Assembly (NCBI GenBank): GCA_041397365.1
Contig: JAWKWT010000005.1
Location: 186,001 to 250,000, forward strand
Reading direction: 5' to 3'
DNA from: P52-10 sp041397365
Lineage (GTDB): Bacteria; Pseudomonadota; Alphaproteobacteria; Rhizobiales; Xanthobacteraceae
DNA length: 64,000 bases
The notes beneath the pieces are model-generated. The model was not told the origin of the DNA, ran no database searches, and saw nothing but the letters and a program-made list of their open reading frames with translations. Below are positions 34,971 to 47,560 of this stretch, one piece after another (positions within the stretch are counted from its first letter, which is position 1; every line of letters begins with the position of its first letter). The translations under genes and the position numbers were made by a program.

Positions 34971-35056
34971 AGCGAATAGCGAACAGCGAATAGCGAATGA
35001 AATCCGCGCCTCGTTAGTCACTACCCCTATTCGCTACTCCCTCTTCGCTATTCGCG
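34971..35056. repeat. inverted repeat of GCGAATA units between atpD and atpC
   Basis: Left arm AGCGAATAGCGAACAGCGAA... and right arm TTCGCTACTCCC/TTCGCTATTCGC pair over 12 bp or more. Internally both arms are built from a 7-bp-like GCGAATA unit. Such units (seen as YSLFAIR or NSEQRIAN in translation) recur between genes in related genomes. Confidence 0.8.
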
Positions 35057-35062
35057 CTGAAC

Positions 35063-36493
<1,431 letters not shown>

Positions 36494-36516
36494 TGATCCT
36501 TCTCCTTCGAATGCGA

Positions 36517-36921
36517 TCAGACGACGGTCAACGTGACGGGTACGTTGTTGCGCGTCGCCCGTGAATAGGGGCAAATCCTGTGAGCGTCTTCGAGCAGCGC
36601 CTTGACCTTGTCCTTGTCGGCGCCGGGAATGCGCAGCGACAATTCGGCCTTCAGCGCGAAGCTGACGTCATCCTTGTCGATCGTGACGGTGCAGCCGACT
36701 TCCGCCGCCTGCCCGTCGAGACCGTGTTTCTTGGCGAGCGCGAGCACGGCCTGACCGAAGCAGGACGACCAGCCCAGCGCGAACAATTGCTCGGGATTGT
36801 GGCCTTCGCCGTTCCCGCCCATTTCCTTCGGCAGACCCATCGCCAGCGCAAGACCGCCATTGTCGAGAATGGCGCGGCCGTTCCGTCCGCCCTTTGTCGT
36901 CGCTTTGGTCGCGTAAGCCAT
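36517..36921 (-). CDS. ohr: organic hydroperoxide resistance protein, OsmC/Ohr family
   Basis: 134 residues. GGRNGRAILDNGGLALAMGLPKEMGG and GHNPEQLFALGWSSCFGQAVLALA (resolving/peroxidatic Cys in SSCF) plus the second Cys in HRICPYSRATRNNVPVTL define the Ohr subgroup of thiol peroxidases that reduce organic hydroperoxides with lipoylated partners. RBS GGAGG. It lies between atpG and atpD in the same direction with short gaps (27 and 23 bp), so it is probably transcribed with the ATP synthase genes. No OhrR regulator is adjacent. Confidence 0.92.
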   Translation of the reverse strand: MAYATKATTKGGRNGRAILDNGGLALAMGLPKEMGGNGEGHNPEQLFALGWSSCFGQAVLALAKKHGLDGQAAEVGCTVTIDKDDVSFALKAELSLRIPGADKDKVKALLEDAHRICPYSRATRNNVPVTLTVV

Positions 36922-36948
36922 GGCACTGCCTCCGTTTCGATGACGTTA

Positions 36949-37830
36949 TTAAACGGCCTCGGCGCCGGAGATGATTTCGATCAGTTCCTTCGTAATCATC
37001 GCCTGACGGGTGCGGTTGTAGGTCAAGGTCTGCTTGCGGATCATCTCGCCCGCATTGCGGGTCGCGTTGTCCATCGCGCTCATCTGCGCGCCGTAGAAGG
37101 AGGCGTTGTTCTCCAGCAGCGCGCGGAAAATCTGCACGGCGATATTGCGCGGCAGCAGGCTGCCGAGGATCTCGTCCTCTGCCGGCTCGTAATCATAGGC
37201 TGCGGTTGAAGCTGCGGCGTCGCCGGCCTGAGCCTCGACCACCAGCGGAATGATCTGCTGCGCGGTCGGGATCTGCGCGATCACCGAGCGGAAGCGCGCG
37301 AAGAACAGCGTGCAGACGTCGAACTCGCCGGCGGTGTACAGCGCCAGCACCTTCTGCGCGATCTCCTCGGCATTGACGAAGGAGAGCTGGCGGACGCCGC
37401 GCAGGTCCATGTTGGCGATGATCTGCTTGTCGAAATTCCGGCGAAGCTGCTCGTAGCCCTTGCGGCCGACGCAGAAGAATTTCACGGTCTTGCCTTCGCT
37501 CATCAGCCGCAGCGCGCGCTCGCGCGCGAGCCGCACGATCGACGAGTTGAACGCGCCCGACAGGCCGCGCTCGCCGGTGCAGACCAGGAGCAGATGCGTC
37601 TTGTCATTGCCGGTGCCGGCCAGCAGCGGATTGCCGTTGCCCGATCCCGCCGCGGCGCCGGCGATCTTGCCGATCACCGCTTCCATCTTCTCGGCGTAGG
37701 GACGCGCCGCCTCGGCGGCGGTCTGCGCGCGGCGCAGCTTGGAGGCCGCGACCATCTGCATCGCCTTGGTGATCTTCTGCGTCGCCTTGGTGGAGGCGAT
37801 GCGGACGCGCATGTCCTTGAGGGAAGCCAT
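36949..37830 (-). CDS. atpG: F0F1 ATP synthase subunit gamma
   Basis: 293 residues. MASLKDMRVRIASTKATQKITKAMQMVAASKLRRAQ and the C-terminal NRTRQAMITKELIEIISGAEAV are the paired coiled-coil ends of the rotor shaft. CTGERGLSGAFNSSIVR in the middle is conserved. It rotates inside the alpha3beta3 hexamer. It is followed by the inserted Ohr gene rather than directly by atpD. Confidence 0.97.
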   Translation of the reverse strand: MASLKDMRVRIASTKATQKITKAMQMVAASKLRRAQTAAEAARPYAEKMEAVIGKIAGAAAGSGNGNPLLAGTGNDKTHLLLVCTGERGLSGAFNSSIVRLARERALRLMSEGKTVKFFCVGRKGYEQLRRNFDKQIIANMDLRGVRQLSFVNAEEIAQKVLALYTAGEFDVCTLFFARFRSVIAQIPTAQQIIPLVVEAQAGDAAASTAAYDYEPAEDEILGSLLPRNIAVQIFRALLENNASFYGAQMSAMDNATRNAGEMIRKQTLTYNRTRQAMITKELIEIISGAEAV

Positions 37831-37861
37831 TCTTACAGCCTTACCGAGCGATCTCTGTCCT

Positions 37862-37971
37862 GGTCATGCCCGGCCTTGTGCCGGGCATCCACGTCTTTAA
37901 TCCTGCCCACGCCCGAAAGCGTGGATGGCTGGGACATAGGCGTTCTTCAAACGGCTATGCCCGGCCATGAC
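37862..37971. repeat. double-hairpin palindromic repeat between atpA and atpG
   Basis: GTCATGCCCGGCC... at the left and ...ATGCCCGGCCATGAC at the right end. Inside are GCCCGG/CCGGGC and ATCCACG (37887)/CGTGGAT (37919) stems. It fills nearly all of the 149-bp spacer, in the middle of an essential operon. Confidence 0.8.
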
Positions 37972-37979
37972 GCATTCAA

Positions 37980-39507
<1,528 letters not shown>

Positions 39508-39508
<1 letters not shown>

Positions 39509-40068
39509 CAGCCTGCCTCTTTCATCGCGTTCTTGATCGAGTTGAGTTTGGTACGGAGCGAGGAATCAACCATCCGGCTGCCGAGCTTGACGATCAGCCC
39601 GCCGATGATGGCCGGATCGACCTTGATGTTAAGGTCGACGTCCTTCCCCGTGACGTTCTTGAGAGCACCCTTCAGCGCTTCGAGATTCTTGTCGTTGAGC
39701 GGCTCGGCGACGGTGACGTCGGCCGAGACCTCGCCCTTGAAGCGCGCGACCAGCGTCCGGAACGTGCGGATGACGTCGCGAACGGCGAACAGGCGGCGAT
39801 TGGCCGTCAGCACCTTCAGGAATTTTGCCGCGATGCCGCCGATGCCGGCTTTCTCCAGCACCGCCGAGAGCGCCCGCGTCTGCGCGTCGGCCGCGAACAC
39901 CGGGCTGCGCACGAGGCGCGCGAGATCGGCGCTCTCCGCCATCATCGCTTCGAATTTATCGAGATCGGCCTTGACGGCGTCGACGGATTTCTCGTCGCGG
40001 GCCAGTTCGAACAAGGCCGTCGCATAACGACCGGCTACGCCCGAGACGTTCGGATTTTCATCTGCCAC
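39508..40068 (-). CDS. atpH: F0F1 ATP synthase subunit delta
   Basis: 186 residues from the GTG at 40068 (VADENPNVSGVAGRYATALF), which matches delta subunits of Bradyrhizobium-type bacteria; the frame is open 57 bp further. FLKVLTANRRLFAVRDVI, GKDVDLNIKVDPAIIGGLIVKLGSRMVDSS and LRTKLNSIKNAMKEAG are conserved. Peripheral-stalk subunit. First gene of the F1 operon; the stop overlaps the atpA start by one base. Confidence 0.95.
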
Positions 40069-40949
40069 GAAAGCGCTCTTTAAAGCTTGCTGAACCGCCA
40101 AGGAGCGCGCTGCCGAAAGCAGCATTAAGTCCTTGGGAATTCAAAAGGATCTTTGACTTCTAGCAGGACACGGAGCCCCAACCCGCTGAAAATCGCCGGT
40201 TTGCTAACATAGGCAAGCCACTGGCGCAACATGGCCCGGCCGCACAGGGACCCGCTGAATCGCGGCATCTCGCATCGGCTCGGTATCGGCGCGCCCCGAA
40301 TCCCGGTCTTGCGCCGCGCAAGGAGGCACGCCCGGCCGCGATCCGCGCTGACCGTGCGACATATTATTAAGTGAAGTCAGAGAAGCGGGGCCGAAAGACG
40401 CACCCATCCGCATCGACGACGACGCCCTGCGCCGGATTGCCGCACAAAGTTTGGAAAGCGTCGCAAGAGCGAGCCTTGCCGGGAACCCCGGAGTCACACC
40501 TGGGCAGGTTTTGACGGAGACCGACATATGTCGGGGAGAGCCGGCGCATCCGTTCGTCGGCCGGGCAGCTTTTACCCCTGACCGGGAACATCGCACTTCA
40601 GCGCACACGGGGGTTGAGAAACCTCTGGCTGGCGCCTTCGTTCCGCGCCGGCTGCCCGCTCAGGTCAGAGAGCCAATCCCCCAGCGCATGGATGGGGGAC
40701 TCATCCGTTTTCTTTTAACCCCGACCCCAAAACTTGGTTCAACAGTCTATCGTGATTTATCAACTCTTACTCCAAGTAGAGATCAAGTAAAATACGTATA
40801 CTTTTGAACCTTGCCCTAATTGCCAAAGATGATCCCGCCCATCCACGCGGTCACTTTTACGCCAGATTCAGACGCGAACTCGCCAGCCGCCTCGGGGCGG
40901 GGCGTTTAATCAGCCGCGAGAGCTGTGTTTTGTGTGTAAGGACAGGTGG
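40069..40949. other. long intergenic region upstream of the atp operon and rlpA
   Basis: About 880 bp with no convincing gene. It must hold the divergent promoters. 40380-40716 is GC-rich with several potential hairpins and ends in a terminator-like element, then 40717-40850 is distinctly AT-rich (for example AAGTAAAATACGTATACTTTTG), unlike the rest of the window. Open frames on both strands here look random. No tmRNA, RNase P, SRP or 6S RNA hallmark was recognised. Confidence 0.45.
40677..40717 (+). terminator. terminator-like hairpin in the atpH-rlpA intergenic region
   Basis: TCCCCC (40677-40682) and GGGGGA (40694-40699) can pair, followed by CTCATCCGTTTTCTTTTAA. It could end a short plus-strand transcript arising near 40380. 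Confidence 0.35.
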
Positions 40950-41411
40950 ATGCTTGGTATGACTATTGGGGTTAGTGCGCGTAAGACTGCAATTCGTTCA
41001 ATCTTCACATTCGGTATCGCGGCGGCCATGCTGACCGCGAATGCCGGGACCGGCGAAGCCAAGTCCCGGAAATCCTGGCGGGATGCAAATGCCGCCTACG
41101 CCACCGGCAGCTTTTCCGGCAAGGCGTCCTATTACGGTCCGGGCTTTGCCGGACGAAAGACGGCCTCCGGCGCCCGTTTCGCGCCGATGGGCATGACGGC
41201 CGCCCACCGCACGCTGCCTTTCGGAACGCGGCTCAAGGTCACGCATCGCGGCCGCAGCGTGATGGTCACCATCAACGATCGCGGCCCGTTCATCCGTGGC
41301 CGGGTGCTCGACCTCTCGCAGGGCGCGGCGCGGGCCATCGGCATCGGCGGCGTCGGCCATGTCACGGCGGAAATCCAGGGCCGTGGCAACACTTTCGCCC
41401 AGGCGGACTGA
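40950..41411 (+). CDS. rlpA: septal ring lytic transglycosylase RlpA family protein
   Basis: 153 residues from ATG 40950, chosen for the AAGGACAGG upstream; a GTG at 40932 is in frame. A signal peptide (about 1-38, ending ...TGEAKS) is followed by a double-psi beta-barrel RlpA domain: GKASYYGPGFAGRKTASGARF, AAHRTLPFGTRLKVTHRG and VTINDRGPFIRGRVLDLSQGAA, with the catalytic Asp in NDRGPF. No SPOR domain. It cleaves peptidoglycan glycan strands. Single gene ended by a strong terminator. Confidence 0.92.
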   Translation: MLGMTIGVSARKTAIRSIFTFGIAAAMLTANAGTGEAKSRKSWRDANAAYATGSFSGKASYYGPGFAGRKTASGARFAPMGMTAAHRTLPFGTRLKVTHRGRSVMVTINDRGPFIRGRVLDLSQGAARAIGIGGVGHVTAEIQGRGNTFAQAD

Positions 41412-41434
41412 TAAATTCGCCGATCGCGTTAAAT

Positions 41435-41474
41435 GAAAAGGGGTGGCCTGCACGGAGCGGCCACCCCTTTTCTT
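41435..41474. terminator. strong bidirectional terminator between rlpA and priA
   Basis: GAAAAGGGGTGGCC (41435-41448) pairs perfectly with GGCCACCCCTTTTC (41459-41472). A T-run on both strands makes it usable for the rightward rlpA and leftward priA transcripts. Confidence 0.85.
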
Positions 41475-41478
41475 CACG

Positions 41479-41525
41479 GCATGATCTGGTCCGAAAACCG
41501 GTGCCCGCTTTTCGGGATCACGCTC
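41479..41525. repeat. palindromic intergenic repeat, family A copy 4 (inverted)
   Basis: GCATGATCTGGTCCGAAAACC, centre, GCTTTTCGGGATCACGCTC. It is the same element in the opposite orientation and touches the expected stop codon of priA (41525-41527). Confidence 0.85.
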
Positions 41526-43680
41526 TACAGAAAACTCTGCGGATCGACATCGACCTCAAGCTTGAGGTTGCCCTTGGGTTTCGGGCCCGCCGCCAGCCAG
41601 TCGCGCAGATAGCCCGACAGGTCGAAGGCGCGCGACGACTTCACCAGCAGGCGGTAACGGTAGCGTCCGCGCACCACCGCCAGCGGCGCTTCCGCAGGAC
41701 CAGCACCTTCGCATCGTCGTCCACCGGTGCAGCGGACGCCAACGCGCGTGCAAAACCTTCGGCGGTGGCGCGATCGCCCGCCGAGACGATCAGGCTCGCC
41801 AGCCGGCCGAACGGCGGATAGCCGGTGCGCTCGCGCGAGGCGATCTCGCTGGCGTAGAACGCCTCGCGGTCGCCGCTCAGCAGCGCGCGCATCACCGGAT
41901 GCTCGGGCTGGTGCGTTTGCAGATAGCCGACGCCCTGCCCCGCCTCACGGCCCGCGCGGCCGATCACCTGATTCAGCAACTGGAACGTCCGCTCCGCCGC
42001 GCGCGGATCGCCATTGCCGAGCCCGAGATCGGCGTCGATCACGCCGACCAGATTCAGCCGCGGGAAATGGTGCCCCTTCGCCACCAGTTGCGTGCCGACG
42101 ATGATATCGACGCGACCTTCGGCGATTTCGTTCAGTTCGCTGCGCATGATCTCGATCGAGGTGATGAGATCGCTCGACAGCACCATCGTCCGCGCCTCCG
42201 GGAACAGCGCGGCGAGTTCCTCCTGCAACCGCTCGACGCCGGGGCCGATCGCGACCAGCGAGTCCTCCGCGCCGCATTGCGGGCAGACATGCGGGCGCGG
42301 CATCGAGAAACCGCAATGATGACAGACCAGACGCTGGCGGAACCGATGATCGACCAGCCATGCGTCGCAGATGTTGCAGGCGAAGCGATGGCCGCAGGCG
42401 CGGCACAGCGTCAGCGGCGCATAGCCGCGCCGGTTAAGGAACAGCAGCGCCTGCTCGCGCCGCTCGATCGCGATGCGCACGGCTTCCGCCAAGGGCGGCG
42501 AGATGAAGCGCCCGCGCGGCGGCCCCTCGCGCCGCAGGTCGATCGCCTCGATCCGCGGCAGATATTGTCCGCCGAATCGTGACGGCAGCGCGATCCGGCC
42601 GTAGCGGCCCTTCCGGGCGTTCACCTCGGTTTCGACCGAGGGCGTCGCCGACGACAGCACCACCGGAATTTTCGCAATGCTTGCGCGCACCACCGCCATG
42701 TCGCGCGCGTGATAATGCGTGCCCTCGTCCTGCTTGTAGGCCTGGTCGTGCTCCTCATCGACGACGATCAGGCCGAGATCGGCGTAAGGCAGCATCAAGG
42801 CCGAGCGCGCGCCGACGACGACATGCGCCTCGCCGCCAGCAACGGCCGCCCAGTTGCGCGCGCGGGTGCGGGGGGTGAGTTCGGAATGCCATTCATGCGG
42901 CCGCACGCCGAAGCGCGCGGCGAAGCGGTCGAGGAACTGGCCGGTGAGGGCGATTTCCGGCATCAAGATCAGCGCCTGACGGCGTTTGCGGATCGCCTCC
43001 GCCACCGCCTCGAAATAGATTTCGGTCTTTCCCGATCCTGTGACGCCGTCGAGCAGGGTGACGCCGAAATTTTCGCGCGCGGCGAAGGCGCGCATGTCGG
43101 CCGCAGCCCTCTGCTGATCGGGCGAGAAATCCGGCGGCGCGAAATCCGGATCGGGAAAGGCGTCCGCTTTCGGCTTCGGCAGCGGCACCACCTCCAGCGT
43201 GCCTTCATCGACCAGCCCGTCGATGACGCTGGTGCTGACCCCCGCCTCGGTGGCGGCCTCGGATTTTCCGCGCAGAAATCCGTCCGAGAGCAGAGCCACC
43301 ACGCGGCGGCGGGCCGGCGTCATCCGCTGCGGGACCGCTCCGACCATCCGCACGCCGAGACGCACGCGCTCGGGGCCGAGATCGCCCATCCGCAGCGCCA
43401 TGCGCAGCACCATGCCGCGCGACGACAGCGTGTAATTGGCGATCCAGTCGACGAAGCTACGCAGCTCGGATTTCAGCGGCGGCAGGTCGAGCTTGTCCGC
43501 CACGTCCTTCAGCCGGTTATGCAGCCGCGGTTCCGGCGCGGCGTTTTCGTCCCAGACGACGGCGGTGATGGTGCGAGCGCCGAGCGGCACCGACACAATG
43601 TCGCCCGCCTTCAGGTCGAGATTCGGCGGCACCCGATAGGAATAGGTGCGGTCGAGCGCGACCGGCGAATGTCGGCTCAC
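41525..43680 (-). CDS. priA: primosomal protein N' (PriA helicase), frameshift near C-terminus
   Basis: From a GTG at 43680. VALDRTYSYRVP and VPLGARTITAVVWDE are the DNA-binding domain; the helicase follows: LLDGVTGSGKTEIYFEAV (Walker A), VVDEEHDQAYKQDEGTHYHARD (DEEH), VLSSATPSVET. Zinc-binding Cys clusters are in CRACGHRFACNICDAWLVD and CHHCGF...CPQCG, then GTQLVAKGHHFPRL and QVIGRAGR. At about 41700 one missing base diverts the frame; the restored frame reads APLAVVRGRYRYRLLVKSS to ...VDVDPQSFL at 41525. It restarts stalled replication forks. The N-terminus before PVALDRTYSYRVP looks short. Confidence 0.92.
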
Positions 43681-43758
43681 GAGGCGAGGCGTCAGGTCAG
43701 TCTGAACGATTCCAGAGCTTTAAGGAAGGTCCGAACCGCTTCGGGTCATTTTGCCGTC

Positions 43759-44715
<957 letters not shown>

Positions 44716-44802
44716 AAAACCCTGTCGATCGCCCCAAGCGGCCCCTTGCGTCCCCGTCTTCCTTGGTGAAACGTCCGGTATCGGACAAATCAGGGGGGTC
44801 TC

Positions 44803-45393
44803 GTGGGCGCACATGAAAGCATCGAGCATGCCGAACACGCCGAGCATGCCTCCGGGCACAACAAGCAGGTGGCGCTGCTCATCGCCGTGATCGCGCTGTT
44901 TCTGGCGTTCTCGGAAACGCTCGGAAAAGGCGCGCAGACCGACGCGCTGAGCCACAATATCGAGGCGTCGAACCTCTGGACGTTCTTTCAGGCCAAGACC
45001 ATGCGCATGACGACCCTGCGCACGGCGGCCGAGAGCTTACAGACGCAGATCGAAAAAGAGAGCGATGCCGCCTTCAAGACGGCCGCCGACAAGCGCATCG
45101 ACACCTGGCAGAAGACCGCGCAGCGTTACGACGACGAGCCCGAAACGAATGAGGGCCGCAAGCAGCTCATCACGCGCGCGAAGAAGGCGGAGGAGGCCCG
45201 CGATACGTCGCTCGCGAAATATCATCACTTCGAGATCGCCTCCGCCCTGTTCCAGATCGGCATCGTGCTGGCGTCGGCGACCATCATCACCGGCATCGCC
45301 GCGCTCTCCGTCGGCGCGCTCGCGCTGGCCGTGATCGGCGTCGGCTTCACCGCGATCGGCCTGTTCGCGCCGCATGCGGTGCATCTGTTCTGA
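44803..45393 (+). CDS. DUF4337 domain-containing membrane protein
   Basis: 196 residues from a GTG at 44803 preceded by CAGGGGGG. A His/Glu-rich start (HESIEHAEHAEHA) is followed by one membrane helix (VALLIAVIALFLAFSETL), a soluble helical region with Lys/Glu-rich segments and two to three C-terminal membrane helices (LFQIGIVLASATIITGIAAL, LALAVIGVGFTAIGLF). This layout fits DUF4337. Function unknown. Confidence 0.8.
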   Translation: MGAHESIEHAEHAEHASGHNKQVALLIAVIALFLAFSETLGKGAQTDALSHNIEASNLWTFFQAKTMRMTTLRTAAESLQTQIEKESDAAFKTAADKRIDTWQKTAQRYDDEPETNEGRKQLITRAKKAEEARDTSLAKYHHFEIASALFQIGIVLASATIITGIAALSVGALALAVIGVGFTAIGLFAPHAVHLF

Positions 45394-45457
45394 GCTGGAA
45401 TTGACCGGATGGCCACGGCGGATATTCTGGCGGAAACAAGAAGAACGGAGAGAGCCC

Positions 45458-45751
45458 ATGATTATCGCGATCAACGCCAACGGCAACGTCTCGCTCGATG
45501 AAGCCACCGACTTCAAGGGCTTCAAGGTGACGACGCCGAACAGCGACGCCGCGTTCCTGACCAAGGCGCTGGCGGCGGCCGGGCGCTATGACGGATCGCA
45601 TGCGTGGATTTCGCAAGACTGGCTGACCGCGCAGGGCGCTGCGCACGGCCCGGCCTGGCGCGAAGGGTTCGACAAGATGGCGGCTTATGCGCAGTCGAAA
45701 GGCTGGATCGAGAACGGCGCGATCCGCGCGCATGTGGAGACGGCGGGGTAA
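45458..45751 (+). CDS. hypothetical protein
   Basis: 97 residues from ATG 45458 (GGAGAGA upstream): MIIAINANGNVSLDEATDFK... ending ENGAIRAHVETAG. The middle contains DGSHAWISQDWLTAQG and WREGFDKMAAYAQSKGWIE. It looks like a small soluble alpha/beta protein, coding-like in codon use, with relatives in Bradyrhizobium-type genomes as far as I can judge. Function not known. Confidence 0.65.
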   Translation: MIIAINANGNVSLDEATDFKGFKVTTPNSDAAFLTKALAAAGRYDGSHAWISQDWLTAQGAAHGPAWREGFDKMAAYAQSKGWIENGAIRAHVETAG

Positions 45752-45791
45752 CCGTCACGGTTGCTCTTCATGTCTCCCCAGCGTCCGGGCG

Positions 45792-46037
45792 TCAGACTTC
45801 GGACGACAGAATTTCGCTACAGCGCCAGTTCGTCAAGACACCTCGGGAGTTCACTCGACCGGAATTTACCAGATTAGTGATCCGGTCGAAAATCTGTCCA
45901 TCGGTGATCGTGATTCCTTGGTCTTCGCAGGCGTGAAGCACCTTCGCGATGACAAGCGCGGTCTTGCACCAATCATTCGCCAGCGCGGAAAAAATTGCGC
46001 TGTCCAGTTCTGATTGCGACAAAGCCGACAATGCCAC
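45792..46037 (-). CDS. small hypothetical protein (DUF3658-like)
   Basis: 81 residues from a GTG at 46037 (TTG at 46031 also possible; GGAGG lies just ahead). LDSAIFSALANDWCKTALVIAKVL, DGQIFDRITNLVNSGRVNSRG and the ending WRCSEILSSEV resemble the conserved core of DUF3658 proteins (W-K-x2-x-V, RI...LV..G.L...G, R.SEV). The match is from memory and modest. Codon use is less GC-biased than neighbours. Confidence 0.5.
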   Translation of the reverse strand: MALSALSQSELDSAIFSALANDWCKTALVIAKVLHACEDQGITITDGQIFDRITNLVNSGRVNSRGVLTNWRCSEILSSEV

Positions 46038-46075
46038 CTCCGCAAGTTACTTCCTGAGGATGAGAGCCTGCTTCC

Positions 46076-47470
46076 TCACACCTCGATGATCCGACCCGGA
46101 TTGAGGATGTTGTGCGGGTCCATCGCGCGCTTCAGCGTGCGCATGGTGGCGAGTTCCTCCGGCGTGCGGCTCATCTTCAGATAAGGCCGTTTCAGAACGC
46201 CGATGCCATGCTCGGCCGAGATCGAGCCGTTGAACTCGCCGGTGATGCCGTACACCAGCGCCGTAAGCTCGTTATACTTCTCCGGCGTGTCGTGGTGATG
46301 CACGCCGACATGCAGATTGCCGTCGCCGGCATGGCCGAACACGATCGCGAACGCATTCGGATCAACCTCGCGGATGCGCGCGCGGATCGTGTCGGCATAT
46401 TCCTCCATGCGGTCGATCGCGAGGCTGACGTCGAAACTCAGCCGCGCGCCGGCGCCGAATGTCCGCCCCAGTTCGACGCTGGAATCGCGGATGCGCCACA
46501 TCGCGGCGGCGGACGCATGCGAGGTCGACATCGTCGCGTCAAGGATCAGTTCCTCGCCCATCGCCGCCTCGAGCAGCTTCTCCATGTCGTCATGCACGCG
46601 CTCGGCGTCGCCGCCGGACACCTCGAACAGCACGTAGAACGGATGGCTGGTCGGCAGCGGCCCGGAAACACCCTGCACGCGCTCCACGACGAAGCGATAA
46701 TATTCGTTCCACATCACCTCGAATGCGGTCAGCCCGCCGCCGAGACGCGCGCGCGCAAGCTTGAGAAACGCCGCGACCTTCGGAAACGAGTCGAGCGCGC
46801 ACAGCGCCACCTGCTGCTCGGCCGGCGCGGGGAAAATCCGCAATGCTGCGCGCGTCACCACGCCGAGAATGCCTTCGGTGCCGATGAACAACTGCTTCAG
46901 ATCAATGCCGGTGTTGTTCTTGATGTATTTGCGCAGACCCTTCAGCACCGTGCCGTCGGCGGTGACGACCTCAAGCCCAAGGATGAGATCGCGTGTCATC
47001 CCGTAGCGGATGACGCGATTGCCGCCGGCATTGGTCGAGATGTTGCCGCCGATGGTGCAGCTTCCGCGCGAGCCGAGATCAAGCGGGAAGATGAAACCGT
47101 CCTGCTCGACGCGCTCCTGGATTTTCTGCAACGGCGCGCCGGCCTGGGCGACGGCGACGCCGGTCGAGACGTCGATCTCCTCGACCGCGTTCATGCGCTC
47201 CATCGACAGCACGACTTCGCCCGCGTTCGGCAGCGCGCCGCGCACCAGCCCGGTCATGCCGCCCTGCGTCGTCACCGGCACTTTTTCGCGATGGCACAGG
47301 CGCAGCACCGCAGAGACGTCCTCGGTCGATTTCGGCCGCACGACCGCGCGCGGCTGCGGCACCGGCTTGCCGGCCATGTCATGATAATAGCGCGCGTCGA
47401 TCTGTGCGCCGGTCAGCACCGCGTTCTTGTCGAGCGCGCCGCGCAATTCGTCGATGAAACGATCGGACAT
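46076..47470 (-). CDS. FAD-binding oxidoreductase (GlcD / D-2-hydroxyacid dehydrogenase type)
   Basis: 464 residues. The PCMH FAD domain includes PRAVVRPKSTEDVSAVLRLC, VTTQGGMTGLVRGALP and GSRGSCTIGGNISTNAGGNRVIRYGMTRD. The C-terminal FAD-oxidase domain has FGHAGDGNLHVGVHHHD, GEFNGSISAEHGIGVLKR and DPHNILNPGRI. Both the His of GDGNLH and EHGIG are kept. The layout is that of D-lactate, glycolate or D-2-hydroxyglutarate dehydrogenases; given the TCA operon next door, D-2-hydroxyglutarate is plausible but not shown. RBS GGGGAGGGG. Confidence 0.87.
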   Translation of the reverse strand: MSDRFIDELRGALDKNAVLTGAQIDARYYHDMAGKPVPQPRAVVRPKSTEDVSAVLRLCHREKVPVTTQGGMTGLVRGALPNAGEVVLSMERMNAVEEIDVSTGVAVAQAGAPLQKIQERVEQDGFIFPLDLGSRGSCTIGGNISTNAGGNRVIRYGMTRDLILGLEVVTADGTVLKGLRKYIKNNTGIDLKQLFIGTEGILGVVTRAALRIFPAPAEQQVALCALDSFPKVAAFLKLARARLGGGLTAFEVMWNEYYRFVVERVQGVSGPLPTSHPFYVLFEVSGGDAERVHDDMEKLLEAAMGEELILDATMSTSHASAAAMWRIRDSSVELGRTFGAGARLSFDVSLAIDRMEEYADTIRARIREVDPNAFAIVFGHAGDGNLHVGVHHHDTPEKYNELTALVYGITGEFNGSISAEHGIGVLKRPYLKMSRTPEELATMRTLKRAMDPHNILNPGRIIEV

Positions 47471-47493
47471 GTCCCCTCCCCGCTCTGTCTTTA

Positions 47494-47540
47494 GAGCATG
47501 ATCTGATCCGAAAACCGGTTTCCACTTTTAGGGATCATGC
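47494..47540. repeat. palindromic intergenic repeat, family A copy 5
   Basis: GAGCATGATCTGATCCGAAA, centre, CCACTTTTAGGGATCATGC. It lies between lpdA and the FAD-oxidase gene. Confidence 0.85.
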
Positions 47541-47560
47541 CTTCGGAGCTGGGACAATCC

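Noticed and set aside
40204..40807. Overlapping ORFs on both strands upstream of rlpA
   Set aside because: Neither has an RBS, a domain, or consistent codon use; the region is more likely regulatory or non-coding RNA.
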